NCBI GenBank assembly: GCA_907164885.2
Contig: OU015490.1
Span: forward strand, 203,482,661-203,546,660
Direction: 5' to 3'
DNA: 64,000 nucleotides
Origin: Dolomedes plantarius
Lineage: Eukaryota; Arthropoda; Arachnida; Araneae; Dolomedidae
Of the stretch, positions 1 through 9,908 are shown piece by piece. Made by a program: the position numbers and the translations under genes. The first letter of the stretch is position 1; every line of letters starts with the position of its first letter. The notes under the pieces are model-generated. The model saw only the letters and a program-made list of their open reading frames with translations, did not search any database and was not told where the DNA came from.

Positions 1-740
1 ACCTATTATGATGTCTTCGAACACGATATATGTAAAGCACCTAACTATAAAGATGCTGATTAAAGCATTATGGTCTTATTTGTGTACCACGGCCTATATA
101 TTTTTGTTGTACATCGAAGGTATACATCACATCACTGCAATATCATAGAAATCTTCAAATATTCAAGCGAAAATGAAAATTTGCTTATTGCATCTAATCC
201 GAGAACCTAATATTGTGTGAAACAAGCATTTTTATTTCACGCTTGACTCAGACTGAGTTTAATTGAGCTGTGAAAGTAAGAAATTGTGTCTGAAAGAACT
301 GTGTTGCCTAGAGGCTATAAAGAATTGCTGATCAATCATTCTAATAAGTTCACGATGATGAACGATGTATATAAAGAATATGAAGTTAATTTATGTGTTA
401 TAATAAGCAAATACTTTTTCTTATTATTCAGAGAGTTTTTTATTTAATAATCAGTTCATTTACTTTCCTTTTCTTTCTTCATTAAGCTGAGAATCAAATT
501 AATTTTGTGTTTACGACCTATATTTTATAAGTCATTCAACCAACGGTTTTCTTTTGAAGCTTTTTGTATAACCATTGTTCTCTTCTTTATCAATTCAACC
601 TCGTGTTTTTATGAGTTAAAAGGAAGCAGCCACCTTAAATTTAGCGTTTGGCTCCATAGCAATTAAAGTATTCAAATTTAAATTGTGTTTTACATAAGTA
701 AATAAATTTCATGTTGATATAAAATACATTCTTCCTAAAT
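1..740. other. AT-rich stretch without recognised gene
   Basis: I see no conserved reading frame, RNA gene or terminal-repeat pair here. The only recognisable content is the approach to the LINE fragment that follows. Confidence 0.5.
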
Positions 741-1345
741 CTCTGTTCTGACTTTACTGCAAGAACTCTCAATATACCATGATATCCATTTGCAGTGGAT
801 CCCATCGCATATTGGTCTCAACGACAACGAAGCGGCTGATATCCTGGCTAAGGAAGGAACTACAATGGATTTGACCTCTAGCACTTTAACTCTTTTGGAG
901 ATCTGCTTAAGAGTTAAATCCGCCATTGCCCTTTCATGGCAATCTCCTCCAGCATATGACTGGTATTGTGGCAGACAGCCAGGAGGACCACAAAAGCCAT
1001 AGCGGCTTTTGTGGGCAATCGTGCTCAGCAGACTGCTTTGTCAAGACTCCTAAGTGATCACCTGAAGTGCCTTAAATTTCATCAAGGCAATAAGATCTTC
1101 CCCATTTGTGGAAAATGTAATGTCAATCATTCCATCCCTGACTATCTTCTTTCTTGCTTGGGGCTTGAAAAAGAGGATTTGACGCAGACTCCCCTCCTTG
1201 TCTTGGATTTTTTAAAATGTTTTTGGTCTCATGGATCTGGTTCACCCTATCGGCTAGACCAGATAGGATTAGTAACAACAACACATTCTTCCATTTGTAA
1301 GCTCCCAAGTATTAAATATTCCGAGGGTATCAGAATCTAAAAAAA
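741..1345 (+). pseudogene. LINE (non-LTR retrotransposon) 3' fragment: RNase H domain and terminal Cys/His motif
   Basis: This is the 3' end of a dead non-LTR retrotransposon. The first part reads as the end of an RNase H domain: the run QWIPSHIGLNDNEAADILAK (from about 793) carries the conserved W-x-P-S-H-x-G and the N-E-x-A-D motif. Upstream codons back to about 741 stay in frame. Near 960-1000 the frame shifts; the next segment (966-1340) continues with a domain usual after RNase H, ending in a C-x2-C-x4-H-type cluster (ICGKCNVNHS) and a terminal Cys. RNase H followed by such a cluster is typical of I/Jockey-group and related LINEs, where RNase H removes the RNA template during target-primed reverse transcription. 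No reverse transcriptase lies upstream, so the copy is 5'-truncated and frameshifted. A short A run at 1341-1348 may be its 3' tail. The LINE assignment is firm; the clade is a guess. Confidence 0.75.
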
Positions 1346-1348
1346 ATT

Positions 1349-1884
1349 ATCTTCTTAAATTCCTGCCGCGATACTGTATTGAATATTAGAAATGGCTTTT
1401 GTTTCTTATGTTGGTACCAGCTCAGTCGGTGAGGTTCAAAGTTTGCCTTTCTACATTTAGAGATTTAGTTGATCAGATCGTGCTAAATTCGTAGATCCGC
1501 AATTCCTTCAAAAATATTTCAGTTAAACTTGTATTCTAACTTTAGTTTATCTAACTACTTTTATTTTATGAATGTCCGAGCGTACGCGGGAGGAAAAGAT
1601 TAAGTTTTCTGTGAGTGACTTCAGATCGATACCTGTTGATTTCGAAATAAGGTTTTCCGTCAATAGCGCTATTTCCATGATGATTTTTGATCCACGTCTT
1701 TACGATCGATTATCCCGAACACCACAGATTCTTTTCGTGACTGTTTTAGTTCGACCGCACTTTAAGTGAAGCGCATCAAACTTTTCTAAAATATATACGT
1801 ATTGTTATACCAGTATAATCACTACATTACGGCTAGGACAATATTTTCTTTTCCGTTTTGAAGAACGTTTCATGAACGCTAAAC
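1349..1884. other. Unassigned spacer
   Basis: This holds a 65-codon open frame at 1572-1769 that resembles nothing I know and is probably chance. No repeat or RNA gene is evident. Confidence 0.4.
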
Positions 1885-2315
1885 CAGTGGTTCCCAACTG
1901 GTGGTACACGAGAGCATTTGAGGTGGTACGCGGAAGGGTTCAATAATAAGCACAATGGACTGGTTAAAGATAAGCACTATTGAACCTGAAAATGGAAACT
2001 CTAATAAGACATAAGCATAAGCAATGGCAAGTTTCTCATTAAGCCTCCTGATAAAGACATTTTAATGTTGGGAAATTGCATTTCCCATTTGTTAATAACA
2101 ATTACGTACAAACGGCATTTCCTAGTTGAATGGATTTATTTTCTGTATTGTTTTTATCTTTTATTTTATATATATACTTAAATACATTTTATAAAGTGAT
2201 TCATATGTGTATAGAATTTATTTTACCCCCCTCAAAAATTATAACATAACCATTGGTACGCCACGACCCAACAGTTTTCTGTTAGTAGTAAGTATAAAAA
2301 GGTTGGGAATCATTA
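1885..2315. mobile_element. hAT-type MITE (degraded)
   Basis: The left end CAGTGGTTCCCAACTGG is mirrored on the right by GGTTGGGAATCATTA, giving an imperfect inverted terminal repeat of about 15 bp with the usual hAT CAGxGGTTCCCAA form. Flanking 8-mers match only poorly (CGCTAAAC and CTCTAGGG), so the target duplication has decayed or the right end is slightly misplaced. There is no transposase coding. It would have depended on a hAT transposase in trans. Confidence 0.6.
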
Positions 2316-2656
2316 CTCTAGGGAACTATAGGGTGATGGCTGTATTGTTTTTACCAGTCTTTATACGTCACTTTTACAGCTTTCAATAAGTAACCGATAT
2401 TTTAAAAATCATTTACATTATATCAGCGTGTCTATCGGTCACGAAAATCCCGAAAACCTTGTGAATTGGGAAAATGAGTTTAAAAAGTCTCTAAAATGTA
2501 CCGAAAATAAAAATAAGTTAGATGGAAACCATTGCCTCGTTATGTGGAAACCGCGTTATAAGAAACTCAGAATTGATACAAATTAAATGAATTGGTACCG
2601 CAGTATATAGAATCTCGAAAATAAGTAAACTGCACATAAATCAGACTTTAAAAATA
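2316..2656. other. Spacer with possible old pogo-like repeat remnant
   Basis: The piece around 2530-2570 (tgtggaaaccgcgttataag) resembles 3930-3960 (tatggaaatcgcgttataaa), in the same orientation. This suggests leftovers of one older element, but no ends can be placed. Confidence 0.25.
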
Positions 2657-3633
2657 CAGTGATACCTCGACTTACGAGTTTAATTCGTTCCATGACCGAG
2701 CTTGTAACTCGAAATACTCGTATCTCGAATCAATTTTCCCCATTGAAATGAATGGAAATGCCATTAATTCGTTTCAGGCTCCCCCAAAACATCGCAATTT
2801 TTTGTTACATGTTTTTAAATAAGAAAAATGTGCTTATAAACGACGAACATTGTATAAAAACGCAGTACAATAGAATGTACTGCAATAAATTTGCTTTATT
2901 AAGTGGAATGTACAACATTTATCTTGGAGATTAGACTTGAAGATGCTGATGGAAGAGGAGGAGAAAGGTTGAACTGAAAAATTAAATCTTATTCATTGAT
3001 TTTTTACCTTTTCGCCCCGCTTTCCTCACTTTCGCTTTTATTACCAGCTACTCTCTTAAAGTGAACGAGTGAGACACGGAAGCTGGGCGATTGTTGCATC
3101 GTTCGTTCACTGTGGCTGCAATGTCCAGATTCGTCTTTCTGAGAATCCGAAGAACGTTTTGGGAGAATCCGTAGAAGGGGGAGAGCTTGCGATTCTAGAA
3201 CCAAGGTCATCCCATCCCTTAGACCCCATAGGGAGTTCCAGTGTGGGGGAGGGAATTGAAGCTATCTCTCTGCGAGAGAGGTTGGGCGCTGTTCGGTTTC
3301 AGAGGGCGACTCAAGTTTGGACAGAGCAAGCTGCCCCGGGTGGTAATTGTTCAGTGCTAATCTCTCGGTTTAAGAATGGATAGTAGTCTCAGAATAATAT
3401 GTATACAATTGTATAATAATTGTACATAAAGGTTGTAAATAGTATGTGCTTCTTGTGTTTTCATTTGATGAGCACGTAACATGGCATTCGCTGCTCAAAC
3501 TAGCGGTGGGATACCTGAAGCTTGCTCGCAACCCGAATTTTAGCTCGTAACCCGAAGCAAAAAATCTACCGAGAGAATGCTCGTATCTCGAAAAACTCGT
3601 AAGTCGAGACACTCGTAAGTCGAGGTACTACTG
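2657..3633. mobile_element. Pogo/Tigger-like non-autonomous element, TA flanked
   Basis: The element is 977 bp and flanked by TA on both sides (2655-2656 and 3634-3635). The left end is CAGTGATACCTCGACTTACG; the right end read inward is CAGTAGTACCTCGACTTACG. These match apart from a small block after CAGT. The subterminal regions repeat variants of 'ctcgtaactcgaa' and 'cgtatctcgaa'. CAGT...ACCTCGACTTACGA ends with TA targets are the pattern of pogo/Tigger elements. The interior (3004-3383) is relatively GC-rich but I see no transposase motif in it, so it is non-autonomous or filled with other sequence. Confidence 0.75.
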
Positions 3634-3982
3634 TACTTCAAAAATATTTTAACTCTATGACACATACGTCTGAACACATTTAAAGACAATCTTAGAATAC
3701 ATCAAAATAGAGTAATGCTTTATTGTTTGCTCATTTTTAGGGAAATTCCCTAATAACTGGAATTGATAAACAGGGGAATACCCCATATATGTCAACTACA
3801 AAAATTTAACACATCAAATAAGTGCTGCCATAGATAAATTTTTCATGCCATTTGAGTTGTTGGAATGTTCTTATACGAAAAACGCGTTATTAGGAGACCG
3901 CGTCATAGGAGAGCTGTTGCAATTTTCTCTCCGGGTTATATGGAAATCGCGTTATAAAAACACAGCGCTATAGGAAACATGA

Positions 3983-3984
<2 letters not shown>
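3634..3984. other. Spacer with single transposon-like terminus
   Basis: The segment 3880-3984 ends in 'cgctataggaaacatgactg' followed by TA and reads like one terminus of a pogo-type element. No matching opposite end was identified with confidence. Confidence 0.3.

Positions 3985-4045
<61 letters not shown>
3985..4045. repeat. (TA)n microsatellite
   Basis: Uninterrupted TA dinucleotides, about 30 units. The tract lies at the inner edge of the MITE fragment that follows and may have expanded from that element's AT-rich core. Confidence 0.95.
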
Positions 4046-4048
<3 letters not shown>

Positions 4049-4233
4049 CATATATATATATATATATTATGTATATTATTTATTATATTTCTTATATATT
4101 TTATTACATATATTTTTTATCTTTATTAAGTAAGAAATTGAAAATATCTTTTTATACTTAACAAAATTCAAAATATTCATTTCTAAAAATCCTTCCATAA
4201 ATTTGAGGTGCGTATTATGGTCGAAAAATCTGG
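4046..4233 (-). mobile_element. MITE fragment, same family as 18072-18391
   Basis: Read on the minus strand from 4233 this begins CCAGATTTTTCGACCATAA, then a 'cgcacctcaaatttatgg' block, then an AT-rich core. It aligns over about 180 bp with the left part of the complete copy at 18072. The outer end abuts TA (4234-4235). The other end is lost in the TA tract. Confidence 0.65.
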
Positions 4234-4295
4234 TATATTACACCTACAAAGAGGTTGTTTTACTCTTACGAATTTTTTAACTGTTTAGGAATGTA

Positions 4296-4518
4296 CAGTG
4301 GCTCCCAAAAGTGTTCGAACACTTACGATTTTCAATGAAATAGGGGTCTACCCATTAATTAAAATGAATATTTCAGAATGGGTATTTAATAATAAGATCT
4401 ATAATCTATTCTTAACAAAACTACATGAAATATTTTGAAAACATAGTAAAACTTTATTTTTAAGAAACCAGTAATCAAAAAGTAACAAAAACTTTATCTC
4501 ACAAAAGTCATCGTACAC
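4296..4518 (+). repeat. Left terminal inverted repeat of Tc1-like element
   Basis: It pairs with 5723-5945. The match stops after 'catcgtacac' at 4518. By eye there are fewer than ten mismatches, including one near position 18 and one near 60. Confidence 0.9.
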
Positions 4519-4566
4519 GTGTAAAAAATCTCTACATATTAGTAAATATTCTAATTTTTCGTTAAA

Positions 4567-5581
4567 TTAATATTTAGTAGGATATCCTTTAGCATCCACA
4601 ACAGCTTTTAAACGTCTGGGAATAGATTGCACTAGTTCTTTTGTAATTTCTGCATCAATATTCATCCATTCTTCCATCATAATTGTTTTTAAGTTCGCTT
4701 TTCGTGTGAATGTCGTGTTTTCGTACTCGAACCTCCAATTCTCTCCAAATATGTTCTGTTGGGTATAAATCTGGTGATTGAGGTGGTGTTTTCGAAACTT
4801 GTGGACAATTATAGAGACACAAGAGGTGAACGTTGAGAGCCGTGTGCTTAGGATCGTTATCTTGATAAAAAACAAAGTTGTTTCCAATACCCAAATTTTG
4901 GGCTAATAATTTAAAATTCTCTTAAAATATTTATATAAACAGCATGATTCATTATGCCATCAATAAATACCAAATTTCCTAGTCCTGATGCTGACATGCA
5001 TTCCCACACAAGGACACCTCCAACGCCATGCTTAACTGTTCCTACTAAGTTCTTGGGATTAAGTTCCTCATTTGTTCTTCTCCATACAATTATCGGAACC
5101 AAAAATGTTAAACTTGATTTCATCGGAAAATAAGACATTATTCCAATACGTTTGGGGCTTATTTATCATTGATAGTGCGAAGGAAAGCCTACGCTTTCTG
5201 TTAATCTCACTCACAAAAAATTTTCTACGGGCGACCATGTATTCCGGCTGCTCTGAGAACTCGCCGAACAGTTTCAGGGGAAATTAAAGTAGAACATCTT
5301 TCGTTAAATTCTGCAGAAACTTTTACAGCACTCAAACGTGGATTTTTCACAAATTTTCTAATTATAAATCTCTAATCACGTTTTGTTAACTTTGTCGGAC
5401 GACCTTTTCTTACCTTGTTTCCGATCCGATTTTCTTCTTTAAAGCGTTTTATCACATACTGCACAGTAGAATGGGATAAATTAAGTAATTTATCAATATT
5501 CCGAACTGATTTACCACTAGTATGATGAAAAATAATCAATTTTCGAATGCTGTTTGTTGTTTCTTTACGACTACGAGCCAT
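4567..5581 (-). pseudogene. Tc1-like DD34E transposase pseudogene
   Basis: The gene would begin at the ATG at 5581 (MARSRKETTNSIRK...). The first ~70 residues form a Tc1-type helix-turn-helix (SVRNIDKLLNLSHSTVQYV) and a GRPTKLT linker like the family's GRPR motif. Later pieces carry the catalytic triad: Asp in FSDEIKF (about 5110-5130), Asp in YQDNDPKHT (about 4860), and Glu in YPTEHIW, with exactly 34 residues between the last two, hence DD34E. The frame is broken: an in-frame stop follows TKLTKRD near 5372, another follows GIHGRP near 5235, and the remaining pieces (4911-5138, 4655-4894, and the tail ending YPTKY at 4567) lie in different frames. The protein would have cut and joined the element ends at TA sites. 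This copy cannot be translated as one product. Confidence 0.9.
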
Positions 5582-5722
5582 TTTCAAATAATAAATAGAA
5601 TATTACGGAGTAGGCAAGCAAAAATTAAAGCCAAACGATATTTTAAATGCCACCACAGTTCAAATATAAAAATAAAGTGCCAGACGATAATTTTAATTAT
5701 GAATTTATCCGAAAATATTTCA

Positions 5723-5945
5723 GTGTACGATGACTTTTGTGAGATAACGTTTTTGTTACTTTTTGATTACTGGTTTCTTAAAAATAAAGTTTTACTCTGT
5801 TTTCAAAATATTTCATGTAGTTTTGCTACGAATAGATTATAGATCTTATTATTAAATACCCATTCTGAAATATTCATTTTAATTAATGGATAGACCCCTA
5901 TTTCATTGAAAATCGTAAGTGTACGAACACTTTTGGGAGCCACTG
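5723..5945 (-). repeat. Right terminal inverted repeat of Tc1-like element
   Basis: Inverted partner of 4296-4518, starting 'gtgtacgatgacttttgtga' on the plus strand and ending at the TA target. Confidence 0.9.
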
Positions 5946-6210
5946 TATATAGAAATTCAAATATATGAATTTAAATATTTGCCATTTGCCATGTTTGAAA
6001 TTTCAGTAATCATCTTTATGATTATAAGTTAAAGTTTTTTCCATCAAATTTATTTTTCTAAGTATTCTTTTTTTCACTTTTCTATCAATTTTTTTTCTAA
6101 GTACGTATAAGTAATTCATTTTCTAAGTATTTTAGAGATATCTCCCTCGCCTCCCCCCATGTTTGCAGTTGTTTTATTAGATATGTATTTCTACGTAGAT
6201 TAATCTAGGG
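5946..6210. other. AT-rich spacer
   Basis: T-rich low-complexity sequence; no gene or repeat boundaries seen. Confidence 0.4.
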
Positions 6211-6500
6211 CAGCGCTTCTTAAACTTTTTTCATTCGTGACACCTTTTTATCATCAAGATTTTTTCGCGACCCCAAGAAATAAGGATATAAAAATAAATA
6301 TTTTCTCAAAAATAATTTGTTTCTTTGGTAAACAATATAAATATGAAAAATAGTAGTATATATGAAAAACAGTAGTAAATAAAATTAAATATGTGTCTTA
6401 AATACTCGCGGCGGGTGACAAGAATTAAATTCATGTATCAGAATTAAAATTTTTGAGACCCCAAAATTTCGCTTTGCTATCCACAGTTTAAGAAATGCTG
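6211..6500. mobile_element. hAT-type MITE
   Basis: Length 290 bp. The left end is CAGCGCTTCTTAAACT; the right end read inward is CAGCATTTCTTAAACT. Flanking 8-mers ATCTAGGG and ATGTATGG agree at six of eight positions, consistent with an aged hAT 8-bp target duplication. There is no coding region. Confidence 0.75.
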
Positions 6501-6824
6501 ATGTATGGGCTTTTTTTATTTTTTAAAATTTTACTGCATTACGTTTGTGTAACTGATGTGATTTCCCATTTAACGATTTTTTTTAGTGTGAAGTTTGCAA
6601 CTAAAACGAAAGAACTTAATTCAGCAGAGACCGAACATAGCAAGAAATTATGAAAAGGAAGAAAATGCATTGACTATAGAGTAGAAAATATCAAACATAT
6701 ATTATGAAATATCTAAGATGTCATGTGCCGAAACATTTCTTTTGTAATAATAAATTTTAAGCTCTCTTATATATGTGACGGGGATTAGGAAAGTGGTCTA
6801 AGTCATATATTTTTAGTTTCGAGA

Positions 6825-7019
6825 TATTTGAAGGTTTCAGTTTGAACATGAACTGATTTCTGTTGAAACAACTCAATCTAACGGTTCAATTTTTTGCAAT
6901 TTTGCAAAGATTGCTTCAGATTACGGTAACATAGAATAATGCAATATGAAATAACTGATAAACTTTTTTTTTTTTTTAAGACTCTTGACTTAGGCCACTT
7001 TCATAAACACCCGCACATA
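6825..7019 (+). repeat. Tandem duplication, copy 1
   Basis: The ~195-bp segment starting 'tatttgaaggttt' and ending 'ccgcacata' recurs at 7353-7551 with small differences. The two copies are separated only by a Tigger-type MITE. Confidence 0.85.
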
Positions 7020-7352
7020 CATTCTAACAACTTTATAACAAACTTCAAGGGACCAAAGGTTTTGTTCGCTTTATCCGGTGGTTCGCTATATCCGAACCGT
7101 TAAGAAAAATGCCAGAGTTCACAAAATGTATAACTCATTAGTTGTAATGTGTATTCAATAATGATGTATTAAAAAATGATAAAATTTATTAAAAATGATA
7201 ATTAATGAATTAAATCGATTAAAATCGATTACATTAAACTGACACAATACTATTTAAATTACGTACAATAGGAAAACGACGGGACCAAAACTTTCGCTCG
7301 TTAGATCCGTAATTTCGTTATATACCGGGTTCGCTATAACGGGGTTCGACTG
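7020..7352. mobile_element. Pogo/Tigger-type MITE, same family as 14730-15671
   Basis: Length 333 bp between TA dinucleotides (7018-7019, 7353-7354). The right end is CGCTATAACGGGGTTCGACTG. The left end is worn, but 'ataacaaacttcaagggacc' aligns with the left end of the 14730 element, and the interiors share 'ttaatgaattaaat' blocks. It appears to be an internally deleted derivative. Confidence 0.75.
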
Positions 7353-7551
7353 TATTTGAAGGTTTGAGTTTGAACATGAACTGAATTCTGTTGAAACAAC
7401 TAACTCAATCTAACGGTTCAATTTTTTGCAATTTTGCAAACATTGCTTCAGATTACGGTAATATAAAAGAATGCAATATGAAATAACTGATAAACTTATT
7501 TTCTTTTTAGACTCTTGACTTAGGACACTTTCAAAATCACCGGCACATGTA
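7353..7551 (+). repeat. Tandem duplication, copy 2
   Basis: Direct repeat of 6825-7019, including the landmarks 'tctaacggttcaattttt' and 'gactcttgacttagg'. Confidence 0.85.
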
Positions 7552-9188
7552 TAAAAAACATTTTCTTTCTTGAATCAAAGATGGCTGTAGCTATCATACC
7601 AACTATTTGTTATTCTGGTTCAATGGAAGTCACTCGCGTGCTGAATAGGCGCCTATTTCATTGCTTAGTAAACTCGCTTTGACTGGCGCTTCGCTTAGCT
7701 TGCTGTGCATCGCGAGAAGTATGTCTCATTGTTGTATGACTTATTTGTTGGAATATTCAGTGCAGAGGATATTTCACCGACCCAAATTCCTTCCAAGTTA
7801 TTCAGTTATGGAAGGGTGGGATCATAAAATTTTATTTATTTCATTTACACTTTGTAGGTTTCGTAATGATTCTTTTTTCCTCGTATAAGACTATTAAGGT
7901 CCTCATACATAAAAAATGTATTGAACAATTTGAAATTTTGCTTAAAAATTTTTTAAATTAAAAATTTATATACGTTTGGTTTTTAATATATCATCTGAAC
8001 CGATAACCACATTTTATGTATTTTTTTTTACGTAATTATGTATTTTTGTGTACGTAAGAAATGTTTCAAATAATTTTTAACTATGTTTCAGGAAAAATTT
8101 ATTTTTAAAAGTTATAGTCATTTTTATGTGAAAAAAAATATTTTTATATAAAGATCAGTATACAAATAAAAATGCTTCAAGTATTTGCAAATTTTAATTT
8201 CAAACAAATTTAAAATTCGAAATTTAAAACAAGTTTAGTTTTTTTATAAGTCTGCTGAAACAATAGCTCCATTTGCATAATTTTTTCACTTTCATGCAGA
8301 GGAGGTCTACAAAATATAACTTACAAAAACTTTTGGAAAATTCATAACAGGAACTCCCAGTTTCTTGATATGCACGATAAAAAATATACGGGTGGTCTCA
8401 ATCAAAAACAAAAAGTTTATTTTTTTAAGAAGTTATTAAGAAGATATTAAGAAGCTGTAGGCTACTGTGATAAATAATTTTAAATCAGGATTTAGAAAAA
8501 TTTTCTATCTCAAAATTCTAAAATTTTACATTTGAAAGTGACGGAATATTTTATTTATAAATTATTTAGTCACTTTCAATTGCATAGAAAGCGAATCATT
8601 TTTTGAGAACAATTTTTGCTTTTGTGGCAATATTTTAAGAATTTTACATTAATAAATTATGATTGATTTTCATTTGTAGAATAAATAAAAATAAAGCATA
8701 ATTATAATTTATAAATAATAAAATAAAATAATTATTACAATAAATTATAAATTATTTTTATTTTTAGAATAAATTGAAATAAATTGTAATTTATTTTATA
8801 TTTACAAAAGGTTTTATCTTCAGAACATATAAAAACTTTGTGAAATTTTTGAAGGTCAAAATATCGTTACTTTTGTAAAATACAATCTTTGCCACAGAGA
8901 AAATATTCTCAGATTTTTTGACTCTCAATGAAAATTATTGAAAAGAACTTAATTAAAATGGAAAAAAAGAACGCTGAACAAAATTTCATATAAATAACTT
9001 TCGGGAAGTTTTAGACGAATCCTTTTAAAAATGGCTAATTGTAAAAAATTCCATTTGAAGGTAATAGTACAGATATATAACAGCACAGGCACAGACAGTA
9101 TAGTATAAAATTGTTGTATCTGGCAACGTAATCATCCAAGAGATATTGGGTTAACGTTATATGATTTTAAAAGTTATATAGTATATTT
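7552..9188. other. AT-rich sequence without recognised gene
   Basis: About 1.6 kb. The part 7570-7800 is less AT-rich and has a 75-codon open frame (7661-7888) that I do not recognise. From 7900 on it is A/T low-complexity sequence, with AAT-rich palindromic stretches near 8690-8800. Confidence 0.5.
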
Positions 9189-9192
9189 TTAA

Positions 9193-9908
9193 GGCTGCTG
9201 TGTACTAACCCTATTGGACTCGCTCACCTCAGTGTTAACCAATGGATAATTCGAAAATCATGCCGACCACTGCGAATGCATAAACGGAAAGGTTATGTAT
9301 ATAAGTCACATTAACTAAAAAAAACAACTTAAGTTCAAAAATAACATAGTTATTGCCTAGCCATATCCGTGGAACAGACTCTCTAGTTGGAGGTCTAAAA
9401 CAAATTAAATTTTCGAGCTGGCCGTTTCCGGTTCCAGTCGACTTTTTCCTTTCTGTATTTATTTCTGATTACAAGCAAAGTTAAATTACAATACATTTCT
9501 TCTTCATTTTCTTTTCTTTTTGAATTTTAACCAATGGATAAAATATGTCTACTATTGACAGCTACATAAATGCTGATAATCCAATAAAAAATGTATTTAC
9601 AGAGAGCCTGAACTTTTCTGCACCTTGCAACAGGATTCATTTTGTAAATTTCGTCCACCAAAGGAATTTGGGAGCATTTAAAACACACTATACCAGATTT
9701 CCCCCCGAATAATTTAAATTTAAAAATATTATTTACACTTTTTAAAAAAAACAAAAAAATGCCCCAAGGTGTAAAATTCCTTTCTGTATTACAGAGCACA
9801 ATATTTTTAAAAAAAATCTTTAAATCCAAGTCGGCAATCCTTGGACACATTTTCTCCATAGGTAAACATTGAGGTGAGTGAATCCAGTAGGGTTAGTACA
9901 GAACAGCC
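9193..9908. mobile_element. TTAA-flanked MITE, copy 1 (interrupted)
   Basis: The left end GGCTGCTGTGTACTAACC follows TTAA (9189-9192). The right end '...gtacagaacagcc' stops at 9908 before a decayed TTTA. This belongs to a family with three other copies (12027, 19277, 29652). A 277-bp insertion splits it at 9250-9526. The reading frame on the minus strand at 9527-9859 is partly shared with the copy at 29652 but not with 12027, so I treat it as a shadow of sequence similarity rather than a gene. Confidence 0.8.
9250..9526. mobile_element. Short retroelement-like insertion with 15-bp target duplication
   Basis: The insertion is bounded by perfect direct repeats TTAACCAATGGATAA at 9235-9249 and 9527-9541. 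A 15-bp duplication of variable-site sequence points to LINE-machinery retrotransposition (SINE or truncated LINE). A pol III B-box-like GGTTCCAGTCG near 9432, followed by a T run at 9443, and an A-box-like stretch about 50 bp upstream hint at a tRNA-like SINE. I do not recognise the family, and orientation is uncertain. Confidence 0.65.

Larger units (their letters stand above)
4296..5945 (-). mobile_element. Tc1/mariner-superfamily transposon with 223-bp terminal inverted repeats
   Basis: Complete but dead element of 1650 bp. It begins CAGTGGCTCCCAAAAGTG at 4296 and ends with the complement at 5945, between TA dinucleotides (4294-4295, 5946-5947), the usual Tc1/mariner target. The inverted repeats run 4296-4518 and 5723-5945 and differ at only a handful of positions, so insertion is not very ancient although the gene is already broken. 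A transposase pseudogene lies between them on the minus strand. Confidence 0.93.

Noticed and set aside
1420..1450. tRNA-like sequence (cagctcagtcggtgaggttc)
   Set aside because: A- and B-box-like strings are far too close together for a tRNA or SINE head.
3004..3383. Overlapping frames inside the Tigger-like element (68 and 104 codons) as transposase
   Set aside because: No helix-turn-helix or DDE motif is visible; the relatively high GC content alone lengthens chance frames.
9527..9859. 110-codon minus-strand frame as a real gene
   Set aside because: Part of a four-copy MITE; the same region is full of stops in the copy at 12027.
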